Positions 17,041 to 25,049 of a stretch of 64,000 nucleotides of DNA are shown here, one piece after another. Location of the stretch: the NCBI GenBank assembly GCA_934149515.1, contig CAKPFD010000002.1, positions 62,001 through 126,000 on the forward strand, written 5' to 3'. The notes beneath the pieces were generated by a model that worked only from the letters and a program-made list of their open reading frames with translations, searched no databases and had not been told where the DNA came from. Made by a program: the position numbers and the translations under genes. Positions within the stretch are counted from its first letter, which is position 1. Each line of letters starts with the position of its first letter. The DNA is from an uncultured Bacilli bacterium. GTDB taxonomy: Bacteria; Bacillota_I; Bacilli_A; RF39; UBA660.

Positions 17041-18048
17041 ATGAAAGTATTAGTAACTGGTGGAACTGGCTATATCGGAAGCCATACTGTTGTAGAATTA
17101 TTAAAGCAAGCAATAGAGGTTGTCATTATCGATGACTTTTCTAACTCTAAAAAAGAAACCTTAGCAAAAATAGAAAACATCACTCACCAAAAACCAATAT
17201 TTTACGAAGGCGATGTCAAAGATAAAATCTTACTAGATAAAATTTTTCAACAAGAAAAAATAGATGCGGTCATTCATTTTGCAGGATATAAAGCCGTAGG
17301 AGAATCAGTAGAACAACCTTTAAAATATTATGAAAACAACTTAGAATCAACACTACACTTGCTAGAAATCATGCAAAAATATCACTGTACCAAATTTATC
17401 TTTTCTTCATCAGCAACCGTTTATGGTCTACCAAAATCACTTCCAATCAAAGAAGATTTCCCACTATCAACTACCAACCCTTATGGTACAACCAAGAAAA
17501 TGATCGAAGAAATCTTACAAGACTTTTATCATGCAAATCAAGATTTTGGTATTACTATATTACGATATTTTAATCCAATCGGATCAGAAGAAACAGGACA
17601 GCTAGGAGAAGATCCAAATGGTATTCCAAATAACTTAATGCCTTATATTGTAAGAGTCGCTAATAAACAATTACCATACTTAAACGTATTTGGAAATGAT
17701 TATGATACCATCGATGGAACTGGTGTAAGAGATTATATTCATGTGGTTGATCTTGCCATTGGACATGTCAAAGCTTTAGAAAAACTAGACAAAGGTTTAC
17801 ATATTTATAATCTTGGAACCGGACATGGCTATAGCGTATTAGAACTAGTTCATACTTTCGAAAAAGTTAATCATGTCGAAGTACCATACAAAATAACCAA
17901 AAGAAGAGCAGGAGATATAGCAGCTTGCTATGCCGATAATACTAAAGCCAAAGAAGAATTAGGATTCGAAGCAACAAAAACAATCGAAGATATGTGTAGA
18001 GATTCTTATCGCTACATCGTCAACCAAAATAAAAACTTGAATTTCTAA
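17041..18048 (+). CDS. galE: UDP-glucose 4-epimerase
   Basis: A 335-residue extended SDR enzyme: VTGGTGYIGSHTVVEL at the N-terminus binds NAD, SSSATVYG carries the catalytic Ser, NPYGTTKKMIEE gives YxxxK, and RYFNPIGS follows, all characteristic of GalE. It interconverts UDP-glucose and UDP-galactose and so feeds surface glycan synthesis. It directly abuts rmlD. Its last codons form the start of a 133-bp repeat that recurs at 32743, and a promoter-like sequence overlaps its 3-prime end. Confidence 0.95.
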   Translation: MKVLVTGGTGYIGSHTVVELLKQAIEVVIIDDFSNSKKETLAKIENITHQKPIFYEGDVKDKILLDKIFQQEKIDAVIHFAGYKAVGESVEQPLKYYENNLESTLHLLEIMQKYHCTKFIFSSSATVYGLPKSLPIKEDFPLSTTNPYGTTKKMIEEILQDFYHANQDFGITILRYFNPIGSEETGQLGEDPNGIPNNLMPYIVRVANKQLPYLNVFGNDYDTIDGTGVRDYIHVVDLAIGHVKALEKLDKGLHIYNLGTGHGYSVLELVHTFEKVNHVEVPYKITKRRAGDIAACYADNTKAKEELGFEATKTIEDMCRDSYRYIVNQNKNLNF

Positions 18049-18168
18049 AACAAAGATAGTAAGATAAATATATAAGAAAAATAGAAAGAGTGTTGATTAT
18101 GTTTATGATGAATAGTTATTTAAAATCTAGAAAAACAATTGTAAACTCAAAGTTAACCTGGGGGGGGG
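18036..18168. repeat. 133-bp direct repeat, copy 1 (leader of first DGR target gene)
   Basis: This stretch matches 32743-32875 with about six mismatches and no gaps. It carries a TTGAAT, 17 bases, TAAGAT promoter-like pair (18037-18065), a short conserved reading frame at 18099, and ends in a tract of nine G at 18160-18168. Copy 1 lies between galE and the first large target protein; copy 2 lies after the second one. Confidence 0.85.
18037..18065 (+). promoter_or_regulatory. Probable promoter in the repeat, copy 1
   Basis: TTGAAT at 18037-18042, 17 bases, TAAGAT at 18060-18065. Both boxes are unchanged in copy 2 at 32744-32772. It overlaps the last codons of galE. Confidence 0.5.
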
Positions 18169-18176
18169 TACTTTAA
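18099..18176 (+). CDS. Possible 25-residue leader peptide
   Basis: ATG at 18099 opens a 25-codon frame, MFMMNSYLKSRK-like at its start, ending at TAA 18176. The equivalent frame in copy 2 of the repeat keeps 18 of the first 20 residues, then diverges. The nine-G tract lies in its last codons. The ribosome-binding site is weak (GAAAGAG), so translation is uncertain; it could instead be structured leader RNA. Confidence 0.3.
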   Translation: MFMMNSYLKSRKTIVNSKLTWGGVL

Positions 18177-18215
18177 TCAAGTAATCTATCTATTTTTCTT
18201 TTACCACCTAAAAAT

Positions 18216-18246
18216 GATCAGAATATAAATGTATTCTGGTCTTTTT
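18216..18246 (+). terminator. Terminator hairpin just upstream of the first target gene
   Basis: GATCAGAATA at 18216-18225 pairs with TATTCTGGTC at 18232-18241, followed by TTTTT. It ends only 35 bases before the start codon of the next gene. It either ends the galE transcript or acts as an attenuator in the leader of the target gene. Confidence 0.75.
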
Positions 18247-18281
18247 CGTGTTTAAAAAAATCAAAAAAGGAGTAGGAACAA

Positions 18282-20213
18282 ATGGAAAAATTAAAAAAGA
18301 ATAAAGAGAAAGTCTTTATGATAGTAGCAGTAATTGTTTTATTTATTGCAGTTATCGGTGTCAGTTATGCAGCATTTAGTTATACTAGAACAGGGGAAAA
18401 ATTAAATGCAATTACAACAGGTGTTATCAGAATGAGTTATGAAGAAAGTAGTAATGTAATATCAATTGATAAAGCCTTACCAACAACAGATGCAACAGGT
18501 AAAGTAAGATTAAAAGAAGGTGAATACTTTGATTTCACATTATCTACAACCATTCAAGGAACAACCAATGTCAATTGGGAAATAGCAGCAGAAGATGTCA
18601 CAACTGGTAGTAAAAAGATTGATGGTTCAAATATCAAGTTATACTTAACAGAATTAAATACAGATGGAAGCGAAACGGAAGTAATGGCACCAGCAACTTA
18701 TAGTGCTGATACTAGTGCAAATGATTATACTGGAAGACCTGCTAATATGATGAGTTTAGCAATGGGATCAACCTCTACAACTTTTAATAAGAAATATCGT
18801 TTAAGAATGTATGTAGATGAATCATATAACCCACAGGGAGATGGAGGAAACTTGATATTTTCCATTAAAGTAAATGCTTATGGTAAAACAGGAGAAGTGA
18901 TGGGAACACCAGTAGCTACGCAACTACTAAAAGGAGTAGGAAAAAATGGTGCAATAAATACCTCTGATTCAGAACAAACTTTTATTACAGGAACTAATCC
19001 AAATAATTATATTTGGTATAGTGGAAAACTATGGAGAGCAGTATCCGTTGATCCAAGTGATAATAGCGTCAAATTAGTAACACAATGGAATATATCATCA
19101 ATACCATACAACGCATCAGGAAATACAGCTTTTGAAGGAAGTTATATGCAACAATGGTTAAATGATACAACGAGAGATGGCTTCTTAGGAAATTTAAGAG
19201 AACCAGAAAAATTTATCAAAATGGATAGTGCTTGGAATGCTACATTAACAACCGAAACGACAAAACCAGCAAAAACAACCATGGTAACAAGTGCTGTAGG
19301 TTTGTTAAATATATATGAATATACAATGAGTTATAAAGGTACAACATATTCAAATGGTTATTTAAATAATGGTCTATATTGGTGGACATTAACACCATAT
19401 AATACGTCTAAAGTCCGTTATGTGAGCAACAATGGCGTTGCGAACTACAACGATGTTACGAATTCGTACGGTGGGCGCCCCGCAATTAATCTAAAATCTA
19501 GTGTAGAAATCGTATCAGGTTCTGGAACAGCAAGTGACCCATATCGTTTAAAAGGAGATAATGATACACCAGAATCAGGAACAAAACTAGCGACAAGATA
19601 TAGTGGAGAATACATTCGATTTGGAACAGGAGAAAATAATTTATATCAGATCGTCAGTCATGAAACAGAAGGGACAACAAAAATAGTAAGTGCTACACCA
19701 TTAAAGGAAAATGGAAGTTACAAGCTAATTGGTTTTGATAGTAATTCGGTATTGAATTATTCCAGTAATACTACAATGGGAACCTTCTTAAATGGAGAAT
19801 ACTTAACAAGTGGAAATTATCTAACGACTGCCCAAGTAAATATGATCGAAGATAATACAACCTGGTATTTGGGAACAGTAGGAGATGGTACAAGCTATAA
19901 ATTAGCAAAATATGCAAGTGCAACTAGCACTAATTTAACATCTAATACAACAACCGTCAAAGTTGGATTATTAAGATTAGGAGAATTAAACTCTGGACAG
20001 TTTGATACAAAAGGAAATAATGTAGATTATTGGACATTAACACCATATAATACGTCTAAAGTCCGTTATGTGTACTCCGATGGCAATGCGTACAGCCGCG
20101 GTGTTACGTCTTCGGACGGTGGGCGCCCCACGATTAATCTAAAATCTGACGTTATGATCACAAGTGGTGATGGCACAAAAGAAAATCCATTCGAAGTAAA
20201 ATTAGCAGGATAA
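18282..20213 (+). CDS. Secreted surface protein with two lectin-like variable modules (DGR target 1)
   Basis: A 643-residue protein. Residues 12-34 are a hydrophobic signal segment ending VSYAAFS, like SipW-dependent TasA/camelysin proteins. Residues 35-205 form a TasA-like beta domain. Two related modules of about 210 residues follow. Each has a WYSGKLWRAV or YIRFGTGENNLYQIV start, a WTLTPYNTS segment, a 23-residue variable segment and a GRPxINLKS end, resembling formylglycine-enzyme/C-type-lectin folds (DUF6273-like). The variable segments are residues 378-400 and 594-616. Compared with the template-like repeat at 60902-60970 they differ mainly at adenines, so this is a DGR target. The family role is display of a variable ligand-binding surface; the ligand is unknown. 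RBS AAAAGGAGTAGG precedes the ATG. Confidence 0.85.
   Translation: MEKLKKNKEKVFMIVAVIVLFIAVIGVSYAAFSYTRTGEKLNAITTGVIRMSYEESSNVISIDKALPTTDATGKVRLKEGEYFDFTLSTTIQGTTNVNWEIAAEDVTTGSKKIDGSNIKLYLTELNTDGSETEVMAPATYSADTSANDYTGRPANMMSLAMGSTSTTFNKKYRLRMYVDESYNPQGDGGNLIFSIKVNAYGKTGEVMGTPVATQLLKGVGKNGAINTSDSEQTFITGTNPNNYIWYSGKLWRAVSVDPSDNSVKLVTQWNISSIPYNASGNTAFEGSYMQQWLNDTTRDGFLGNLREPEKFIKMDSAWNATLTTETTKPAKTTMVTSAVGLLNIYEYTMSYKGTTYSNGYLNNGLYWWTLTPYNTSKVRYVSNNGVANYNDVTNSYGGRPAINLKSSVEIVSGSGTASDPYRLKGDNDTPESGTKLATRYSGEYIRFGTGENNLYQIVSHETEGTTKIVSATPLKENGSYKLIGFDSNSVLNYSSNTTMGTFLNGEYLTSGNYLTTAQVNMIEDNTTWYLGTVGDGTSYKLAKYASATSTNLTSNTTTVKVGLLRLGELNSGQFDTKGNNVDYWTLTPYNTSKVRYVYSDGNAYSRGVTSSDGGRPTINLKSDVMITSGDGTKENPFEVKLAG
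19413..19481 (+). repeat. Variable region VR1 of DGR target 1 (first module)
   Basis: Twenty-three codons aligning without gaps to 60902-60970. In codons 1-19 there are six differences from that template: five at template A and one T to C. The last four codons differ at one base each, none at an A. Confidence 0.85.
20061..20129 (+). repeat. Variable region VR2 of DGR target 1 (second module)
   Basis: Twenty-three codons aligning without gaps to 60902-60970. In codons 1-19, twelve of thirteen differences are at template A; the other is the same T to C as in VR1 at codon 11. The final four codons are identical to VR1. Confidence 0.87.
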
Positions 20214-20418
20214 TATTTTCTTTTGAAAATGCTACCTGAATAGAAAAAAATTAAAATCTAATTAGCTATCAATAGAAATATTAATATAAATTATAGTAGT
20301 AATGTAAATAGAATAACTGAAAGAAAACAGCCAATTTCTTTCCATTTAATGCAAAAATATTAGATAAACAATAGTTTGATAAATAAAAAACAGTCTATTC
20401 ATATCTAACAAACGAATT

Positions 20419-20447
20419 AAAAGTTGCCAAGTGGCTTTCTTTTTTTA
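20419..20447 (+). terminator. Weak terminator after target 1
   Basis: AAAG..GCC at 20420-20428 pairs with GGC..CTTT at 20433-20442 with an internal loop, followed by a T tract. Confidence 0.45.
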
Positions 20448-20467
20448 CAGTTTACGAAAAAAAACTG

Positions 20468-20496
20468 CTTACAAAATACAAAAAATATGATAAAAT
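20468..20496 (+). promoter_or_regulatory. Promoter of the TasA-like surface gene
   Basis: CTTACA at 20468-20473, 17 bases, TAAAAT at 20491-20496, 18 bases before the ATG. Confidence 0.6.
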
Positions 20497-20513
20497 TTTT
20501 GTAAGGTGAGAAT

Positions 20514-21728
20514 ATGAAAGTAAAGAATAGTAAACTAACCAAAACAGTACCCAAATGGTATGCCTTGATTGCTGTAATGTTTTCTATCATATGTATTGTA
20601 TCTTATTATTCTTATGCTATGTTTACAGTGGAAAAAGTAAAAAACAATGCTGTTAGTATTGCAACAGGAACTCTAAATTATACAATTACTGGAACCGATG
20701 TAACCAATAACAAAATAACAATAGCAGCAAAAACAATAAAGACTTATAGCATTACATTAACAAGTTTAAATACCATTGATAGTAAATATCAGCTATATTA
20801 TCAAGCGCCAACAAATGTATTCGTATACTACGATACAACCGCTGATAGTGGACAAGATACCATTGCAAAACAAGGAGCAACTGGTAATACCAAAACTATC
20901 AAACTAGTCATCTATAATAAAACAACTTCTTCACAAACAATAACCTTAGGAGCAGAAGGCGGTTTTACTTGGAATGAAGTAACCTTACAAGAAGGAAATA
21001 CCAAAGTAAGTGCTAGTGAATCATTAAAAGTAGAATCTAGTGGAGTTAAAGGTGGAAGTGTAACAGCATCTACTACGACTCCTAAATTAGGTGATAAAGT
21101 AACATTTACGACAAGTCCAAGTAGTAATGATTTTACATACGTTGGAGCTGATATCAAAAATAAAAGTGGAATACAATTACAAAGTTTAGATGCTTCTACC
21201 AAAGAATTTACTATGCCAGAAGAAAATGTTGTCATATATCCAAAATGGAAAAAGAATGATAAAGTTGTATTTATGGTGGATTCTTCTGATGAAGGTGCTT
21301 GGGGTAGTCAGAAAAATGAGGGGGTAACCTCTGGTTATGCTTGGCAAAGTTCAAGACATTATTTCTACATGTCATCAAATAGTACCTTAAATTCCCGTAT
21401 TCAAGTATGGAGCCCAAAAACATATGATTTAACAGATTATGCAACCTTCCAAATGGAAGGCTATGAATTTACACTAAATTCAAGTTATAGTGCTGATAAT
21501 TATCATGTCACATTTTACGTTGGGGTAGCAAAAACAACAGCAAATTGGGTACATGCTGGAGTTTATAAGCAACTAAATGCACCAGGTAACAATAAATATT
21601 TAGCAGTAGCAACAGATATTACAAATTTAACTGGTAATTATTATTTGGGATTTGAATTATTAAGTAACTCCCATCCTTATGGTGTAAATATTACAGGTGC
21701 TAGATTATTAGGTAGAACTTATCAATAA
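20514..21728 (+). CDS. Secreted TasA-like surface protein with unknown C-terminal domain
   Basis: A 404-residue protein with a hydrophobic segment at about 17-38 ending YYSYAMF, the SipW-dependent type seen in its neighbours. A TasA-like beta domain (about 40-145) follows. Residues 170-245 (GGSVTAS..PKLGDKVTF..PEENVVIYPKW) look like an InlB-type or bacterial-repeat beta module. The C-terminal 150 residues, rich in Trp, Tyr and Ser, are probably a beta sandwich but I do not recognise them. It lacks the variable segment of target 1. A surface or matrix role is inferred from the signal sequence. AAGGTGAG precedes the ATG. Confidence 0.7.
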   Translation: MKVKNSKLTKTVPKWYALIAVMFSIICIVSYYSYAMFTVEKVKNNAVSIATGTLNYTITGTDVTNNKITIAAKTIKTYSITLTSLNTIDSKYQLYYQAPTNVFVYYDTTADSGQDTIAKQGATGNTKTIKLVIYNKTTSSQTITLGAEGGFTWNEVTLQEGNTKVSASESLKVESSGVKGGSVTASTTTPKLGDKVTFTTSPSSNDFTYVGADIKNKSGIQLQSLDASTKEFTMPEENVVIYPKWKKNDKVVFMVDSSDEGAWGSQKNEGVTSGYAWQSSRHYFYMSSNSTLNSRIQVWSPKTYDLTDYATFQMEGYEFTLNSSYSADNYHVTFYVGVAKTTANWVHAGVYKQLNAPGNNKYLAVATDITNLTGNYYLGFELLSNSHPYGVNITGARLLGRTYQ

Positions 21729-21754
21729 GATCAACTAAAAATTGATCTTTTTTC
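21727..21754 (+). terminator. Terminator of the TasA-like gene
   Basis: AAGATCAA at 21727-21734 pairs with TTGATCTT at 21742-21749, followed by T. The stem begins within the stop codon. Confidence 0.85.
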
Positions 21755-21777
21755 ATGCAAAAATAGATCAAAAATGT

Positions 21778-21806
21778 TTGACGCTACAACAAAAGTGTGG
21801 TAAAAT
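21778..21806 (+). promoter_or_regulatory. Promoter of the rplU operon
   Basis: TTGACG at 21778-21783, 17 bases, TAAAAT at 21801-21806. Confidence 0.75.
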
Positions 21807-21812
21807 CAATTT

Positions 21813-21917
21813 GTTTGTAGCTTGATATACCTCATGCTCAAACCGCATTGAAAAGGTAAAAACAAATACTTGTACCTTAAAAGCGAGTCTTAAGTAACAA
21901 ATAAAGGAGGTAAGAAA
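21813..21917 (+). promoter_or_regulatory. Leader RNA of rplU, candidate L21 autoregulatory leader
   Basis: The 105-base leader contains a hairpin AAGGTA (21853-21858) with TACCTT (21873-21878) and further CTTAAG-type pairing before a strong AAAGGAGG. Firmicutes are known to carry a structured L21 leader in this position; I infer that this is it but cannot test it against the covariance model. Confidence 0.5.
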
Positions 21918-22220
21918 ATGTTTGCAGTAATTAAAGTAGGTGGAAAACAATATCGTGTTAGTGAAGGCGATGAAATTTTTGTTGAAAAATTAAATGCTGA
22001 AGCTGGCGATACAATTACTTTTGATCAAGTATTAATGCTAGATACAAAAGTTGGTTCTCCTTATCTAAAAGATGTAAAAGTAGAAGGTTCTGTTGTTAAA
22101 AACGGAAAGAACAAGAAAATCCGTATCTTTAAGTACAAGAATAAGTCTAGATCAAATCGTAAGACACAAGGACACAGACAACCATATACAAAAATCGTTA
22201 TTACAAAAATCAATGGATAA
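21918..22220 (+). CDS. rplU: Ribosomal protein bL21
   Basis: A 100-residue protein beginning MFAVIKVGGKQYRVSEGD, the hallmark start of bL21, and ending with the basic KYKNKSRSNRKTQGHRQPYT segment that binds 23S rRNA. AAAGGAGG precedes the ATG. It heads the conserved rplU-prp-rpmA set. Confidence 0.97.
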   Translation: MFAVIKVGGKQYRVSEGDEIFVEKLNAEAGDTITFDQVLMLDTKVGSPYLKDVKVEGSVVKNGKNKKIRIFKYKNKSRSNRKTQGHRQPYTKIVITKING

Positions 22221-22223
22221 TAT

Positions 22224-22526
22224 ATGATTTTAGTAAAAGTAGAAAAAAAGGAAAATGAGTATCAAAAGATTACTCTAACCGGACATGCCATGTATGCTGA
22301 TTATGGAAAAGACATTGTTTGTGCTGCTGTAAGCTCTATTGCAACCACAACCATCAATGCCATCTTATCCTTAGAAAAAGAAAACATGACATACAAAAAA
22401 ACGAAAACAGGACTAGAAATTAAAGTTAAAAAATCTAGTACAACAAATCAAAAATTATTAGAAAATATGGTTTTGATGCTTAAAGAATTAGAACTAGAAT
22501 ATCCAAAAAATATTGAAGTGAGATAG
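22224..22526 (+). CDS. prp: Ribosomal-processing cysteine protease Prp
   Basis: A 100-residue protein placed between rplU and rpmA. The GHAMYADYG motif near residue 20 supplies the catalytic His, and [18 protein letters not shown] near residue 32 the catalytic Cys. Prp cuts the N-terminal extension from L27 in Firmicutes, which is essential in Staphylococcus aureus. The downstream L27 has a matching extension, so enzyme and substrate are coupled here. It starts 3 bases after rplU. Confidence 0.94.
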   Translation: MILVKVEKKENEYQKITLTGHAMYADYGKDIVCAAVSSIATTTINAILSLEKENMTYKKTKTGLEIKVKKSSTTNQKLLENMVLMLKELELEYPKNIEVR

Positions 22527-22536
22527 GAGGAAGAAA

Positions 22537-22827
22537 ATGGAACGTTTATTATTAAATATTCAGTTGTTTGCACATAAAAAAGGACAAAGTTCCACTTCTA
22601 ATGGCCGTGACTCAGCAGGACGTAGATTAGGTGCAAAAGCAGCAGATGGCGAATTCGTTAGTGCTGGAAGTATTATCTATCGTCAAAGAGGAACAAAGAT
22701 TTTCCCAGGAGTGAATGCAAAACGTGGAAATGACGACACCATTTATGCTACCATTGATGGTATTGTAAAATTCGAACGTTTAGGAAGAGATAAGAAGCAA
22801 GCTTCTGTTTATAAAGTAGGAGAATAA
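22537..22827 (+). CDS. rpmA: Ribosomal protein bL27 with cleavable N-terminal extension
   Basis: A 96-residue protein. The first 12 residues ([12 protein letters not shown]) are the Prp-cleaved extension, with the cut expected before HKKGQSST, the mature N-terminus that reaches the peptidyl-transferase centre. The rest ([25 protein letters not shown]) is canonical bL27. AGGAGGAAG precedes the start. Confidence 0.97.
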   Translation: MERLLLNIQLFAHKKGQSSTSNGRDSAGRRLGAKAADGEFVSAGSIIYRQRGTKIFPGVNAKRGNDDTIYATIDGIVKFERLGRDKKQASVYKVGE

Positions 22828-22828
22828 G

Positions 22829-22853
22829 AAAAGTGTCAAATGGCACTTTTTTT
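22829..22853 (+). terminator. Terminator of rplU-prp-rpmA
   Basis: AAAAGTG at 22829-22835 pairs with CACTTTT at 22844-22850, followed by more T. Confidence 0.75.
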
Positions 22854-22877
22854 GATAGAAAGGGGAAGGTATGATAT

Positions 22878-24998
22878 ATGACAACAAAAGAAGCAAAATG
22901 GCAAGAAAAATACGAACTTGCCAAGAAATATTATGAACATTATCATGATCTAGAAATACCATCTAATTTTAAAACGAAAAATGGCTATACCAAAGACCCA
23001 AATGGTATTGCCTTAGGATCCTGGATTAAACTACAACGACAAGCTTATCAAAACAACCATCAACTAAAAGAAGAACAAATAGAAAAATTAAAAAACATTG
23101 GAATGCGGTTCGAACAAAGCAATAAAAAGAAAACTTGGGATCAAAAATATAATCTTGTCAAAGCCTATTATGAACACTATCAGACACTAAAAATACCAAC
23201 TAATTTCAAAACTTTAGATGGTTATACCAAAGATGAAAAAGGTGTTCCCATTGGTAGTTGGTTGAGTGTACAACGAAGATTAATAAAAGAACCAAATACT
23301 ATTAAAATAACGCAAGAACAAAAAAGAAAATTACAAGAATTAGGACTTGAAAGAACCCCTTATCATGTTTTACAAGACCTGAAATGGGAAGCAAAATATG
23401 AACTTGCTAAGAAATATTATGAACACTATCATGATCTAGAAATACCAATCAACTTTAAAACAAAAGATGGCTATACCAAGGATTCAGATGGCGTAGAATT
23501 AGGAATATGGATAGCAAATCAACGCCAACAATATCAGCAAAATAAAAACTATCAGCAAGATAGATTTATGAGATTAAAACAGATTGGAATGCGCTTTGAA
23601 GTAAATAATAAACAAAAAGCCTGGGATCAAAAGTATAAACTTGCAAAAGCCTATTATGAGCATTATGGTCATTTGAATGTACCAGTTTATTTTAAAACGA
23701 AAAATGGGTATAAAAAAGATGAAAATGGGATCAATCTTGGTGCTTTTATCAATGGTCAAAGAAAAGCCTATCAGGGAAAAGAAACCTATCACTTGACTGA
23801 AGAAAAAATTGCTAAGCTAAAGAAAATTGGGATGAATTTTCAAATCATTGATCGCAAAGAAGATTGGAATAAAAAATATAATCTAGCAAAATCTTACTAT
23901 GAACATTATGGTCATGTAAACATTCCTTATGACTTTAAAACGATTAACGGTTATGATTATCAAGAGGATGGTATCGCCTTAGGATCTTGGATAAAAACGC
24001 AACGTCAAGCTTACCATCACAAGCATTATTTAACCAAGGATCGAATAGAAAAATTGCAACAAATTAATATGCGGTTTGAGATCAAGCATCAAAAAGAAAG
24101 CTGGCAAGAAAAATACGATTTAGCTAAAATCTATTATAAACATCACGGTCATTTAGAAGTACCACTTAGTTTTAAAACAACTAATGGCTATGAAAAAGAT
24201 GAAGATGGTATTGCCTTAGGAAACTGGATAAGAACGCAACGTCAAACCTATCATCATAAAACCCAATCATCTTTAACAAAAGAACAAATAGAAAAGCTAA
24301 AAAGTATTGGAATGCGTTTTGAAATTAGAAATAAAAAAGAAGCTTGGGATCAAAAATATACCTTAGCAAAAGCGTATTATGATCATTATGGTAATAGCAA
24401 TATTCCTTATGACTTTAAAACAAAAAATGGCTACGAAGAAGATGCAAATGGTATTGCCCTTGGTACTTGGATGGCAGCACAACGGCAAGCATATCAAGAA
24501 CCATCTAAATTAAATAAAGAACGTAAAGAAAAATTAGAACAACTTGGTATTGCTTTCACCATCAAGACTAATAAAATGACTTGGGATGATAAATATCAAC
24601 TAGCTAAAAATTATTATCATTATCATGGCAATTTAGAAATACCAATCACTTTTAAAACAAAAAATGGCTATCTAGAAGACGAAGAAGGCATCGCTCTTGG
24701 TACTTGGTTATGGAAACAACGTCAAGCCTATCAAGGAAAAAGTAAACGGAGAAGCTTAACAGATGAAAGATTAGAGAAATTACAACAAATTGATATGAAT
24801 TGGTTTTTACAAAAAAATAAAGATAAACATCTACAACAAGAAGTAATTGATTCCTCTAATCAGCAAAGAAAACAAATTGAAATCCTAAATCGGCTAAAAA
24901 GTTATTTATTAAACTATGATGGAAAAACCTTACCAACAAAAGAACAAATGAATCAAGATATAATAGATTATCTTAATCACAAGCAAACAAGACATTGA
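22878..24998 (+). CDS. Protein of eight tandem helicase-associated (HA) repeats
   Basis: A 706-residue cytosolic protein made almost entirely of eight repeats spaced 79-83 residues apart. Their first Trp residues lie at 8, 87, 170, 249, 330, 409 and about 491 and 570. Each reads approximately W..KY.LAK.YYEHY..L.IP..FKT.NGY..D..GI.LG.WI..QRQAY, then a helix ending KL..IGMRFE. This is the helicase-associated domain (PF03457 type), which normally sits C-terminal to superfamily 2 helicase cores and is thought to bind nucleic acid. No ATPase or other domain is present; the last 70 residues are helical and basic. A DNA or RNA-binding role is inferred. It lies alone between rpmA and obg. Confidence 0.8.
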   Translation: MTTKEAKWQEKYELAKKYYEHYHDLEIPSNFKTKNGYTKDPNGIALGSWIKLQRQAYQNNHQLKEEQIEKLKNIGMRFEQSNKKKTWDQKYNLVKAYYEHYQTLKIPTNFKTLDGYTKDEKGVPIGSWLSVQRRLIKEPNTIKITQEQKRKLQELGLERTPYHVLQDLKWEAKYELAKKYYEHYHDLEIPINFKTKDGYTKDSDGVELGIWIANQRQQYQQNKNYQQDRFMRLKQIGMRFEVNNKQKAWDQKYKLAKAYYEHYGHLNVPVYFKTKNGYKKDENGINLGAFINGQRKAYQGKETYHLTEEKIAKLKKIGMNFQIIDRKEDWNKKYNLAKSYYEHYGHVNIPYDFKTINGYDYQEDGIALGSWIKTQRQAYHHKHYLTKDRIEKLQQINMRFEIKHQKESWQEKYDLAKIYYKHHGHLEVPLSFKTTNGYEKDEDGIALGNWIRTQRQTYHHKTQSSLTKEQIEKLKSIGMRFEIRNKKEAWDQKYTLAKAYYDHYGNSNIPYDFKTKNGYEEDANGIALGTWMAAQRQAYQEPSKLNKERKEKLEQLGIAFTIKTNKMTWDDKYQLAKNYYHYHGNLEIPITFKTKNGYLEDEEGIALGTWLWKQRQAYQGKSKRRSLTDERLEKLQQIDMNWFLQKNKDKHLQQEVIDSSNQQRKQIEILNRLKSYLLNYDGKTLPTKEQMNQDIIDYLNHKQTRH

Positions 24999-25023
24999 AA
25001 AAAATATACATATTTGTTATACT
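24995..25023 (+). promoter_or_regulatory. Promoter of obg
   Basis: TTGAAA at 24995-25000, 17 bases, TATACT at 25018-25023; the -35 box overlaps the stop codon of the HA-repeat gene. Confidence 0.65.
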
Positions 25024-25049
25024 ATAATCATTTCAAAGGGGTGATAAAC

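Larger units (their letters stand above)
20214..20513. other. Intergenic region with a TR-flank-like sequence
   Basis: These 300 bases contain no gene. Bases about 20224-20350 resemble the sequence around the template repeat downstream of target 3: a shared ATG.T.CCTGA..AGAAAAAAA block, then TTAATA..TTATAGTA, then GAAAGAAAAC..CC and TTCCATTT, but with the A-rich core itself missing. The right end holds a weak terminator and the promoter of the next gene. The similarity was read by eye and is imperfect. Confidence 0.45.

Noticed and set aside
20912..21235. 107-codon minus-strand frame inside the TasA-like gene
   Set aside because: The frame is antisense to a beta-rich surface protein with biased codons, a common cause of long shadow frames; no upstream signals.
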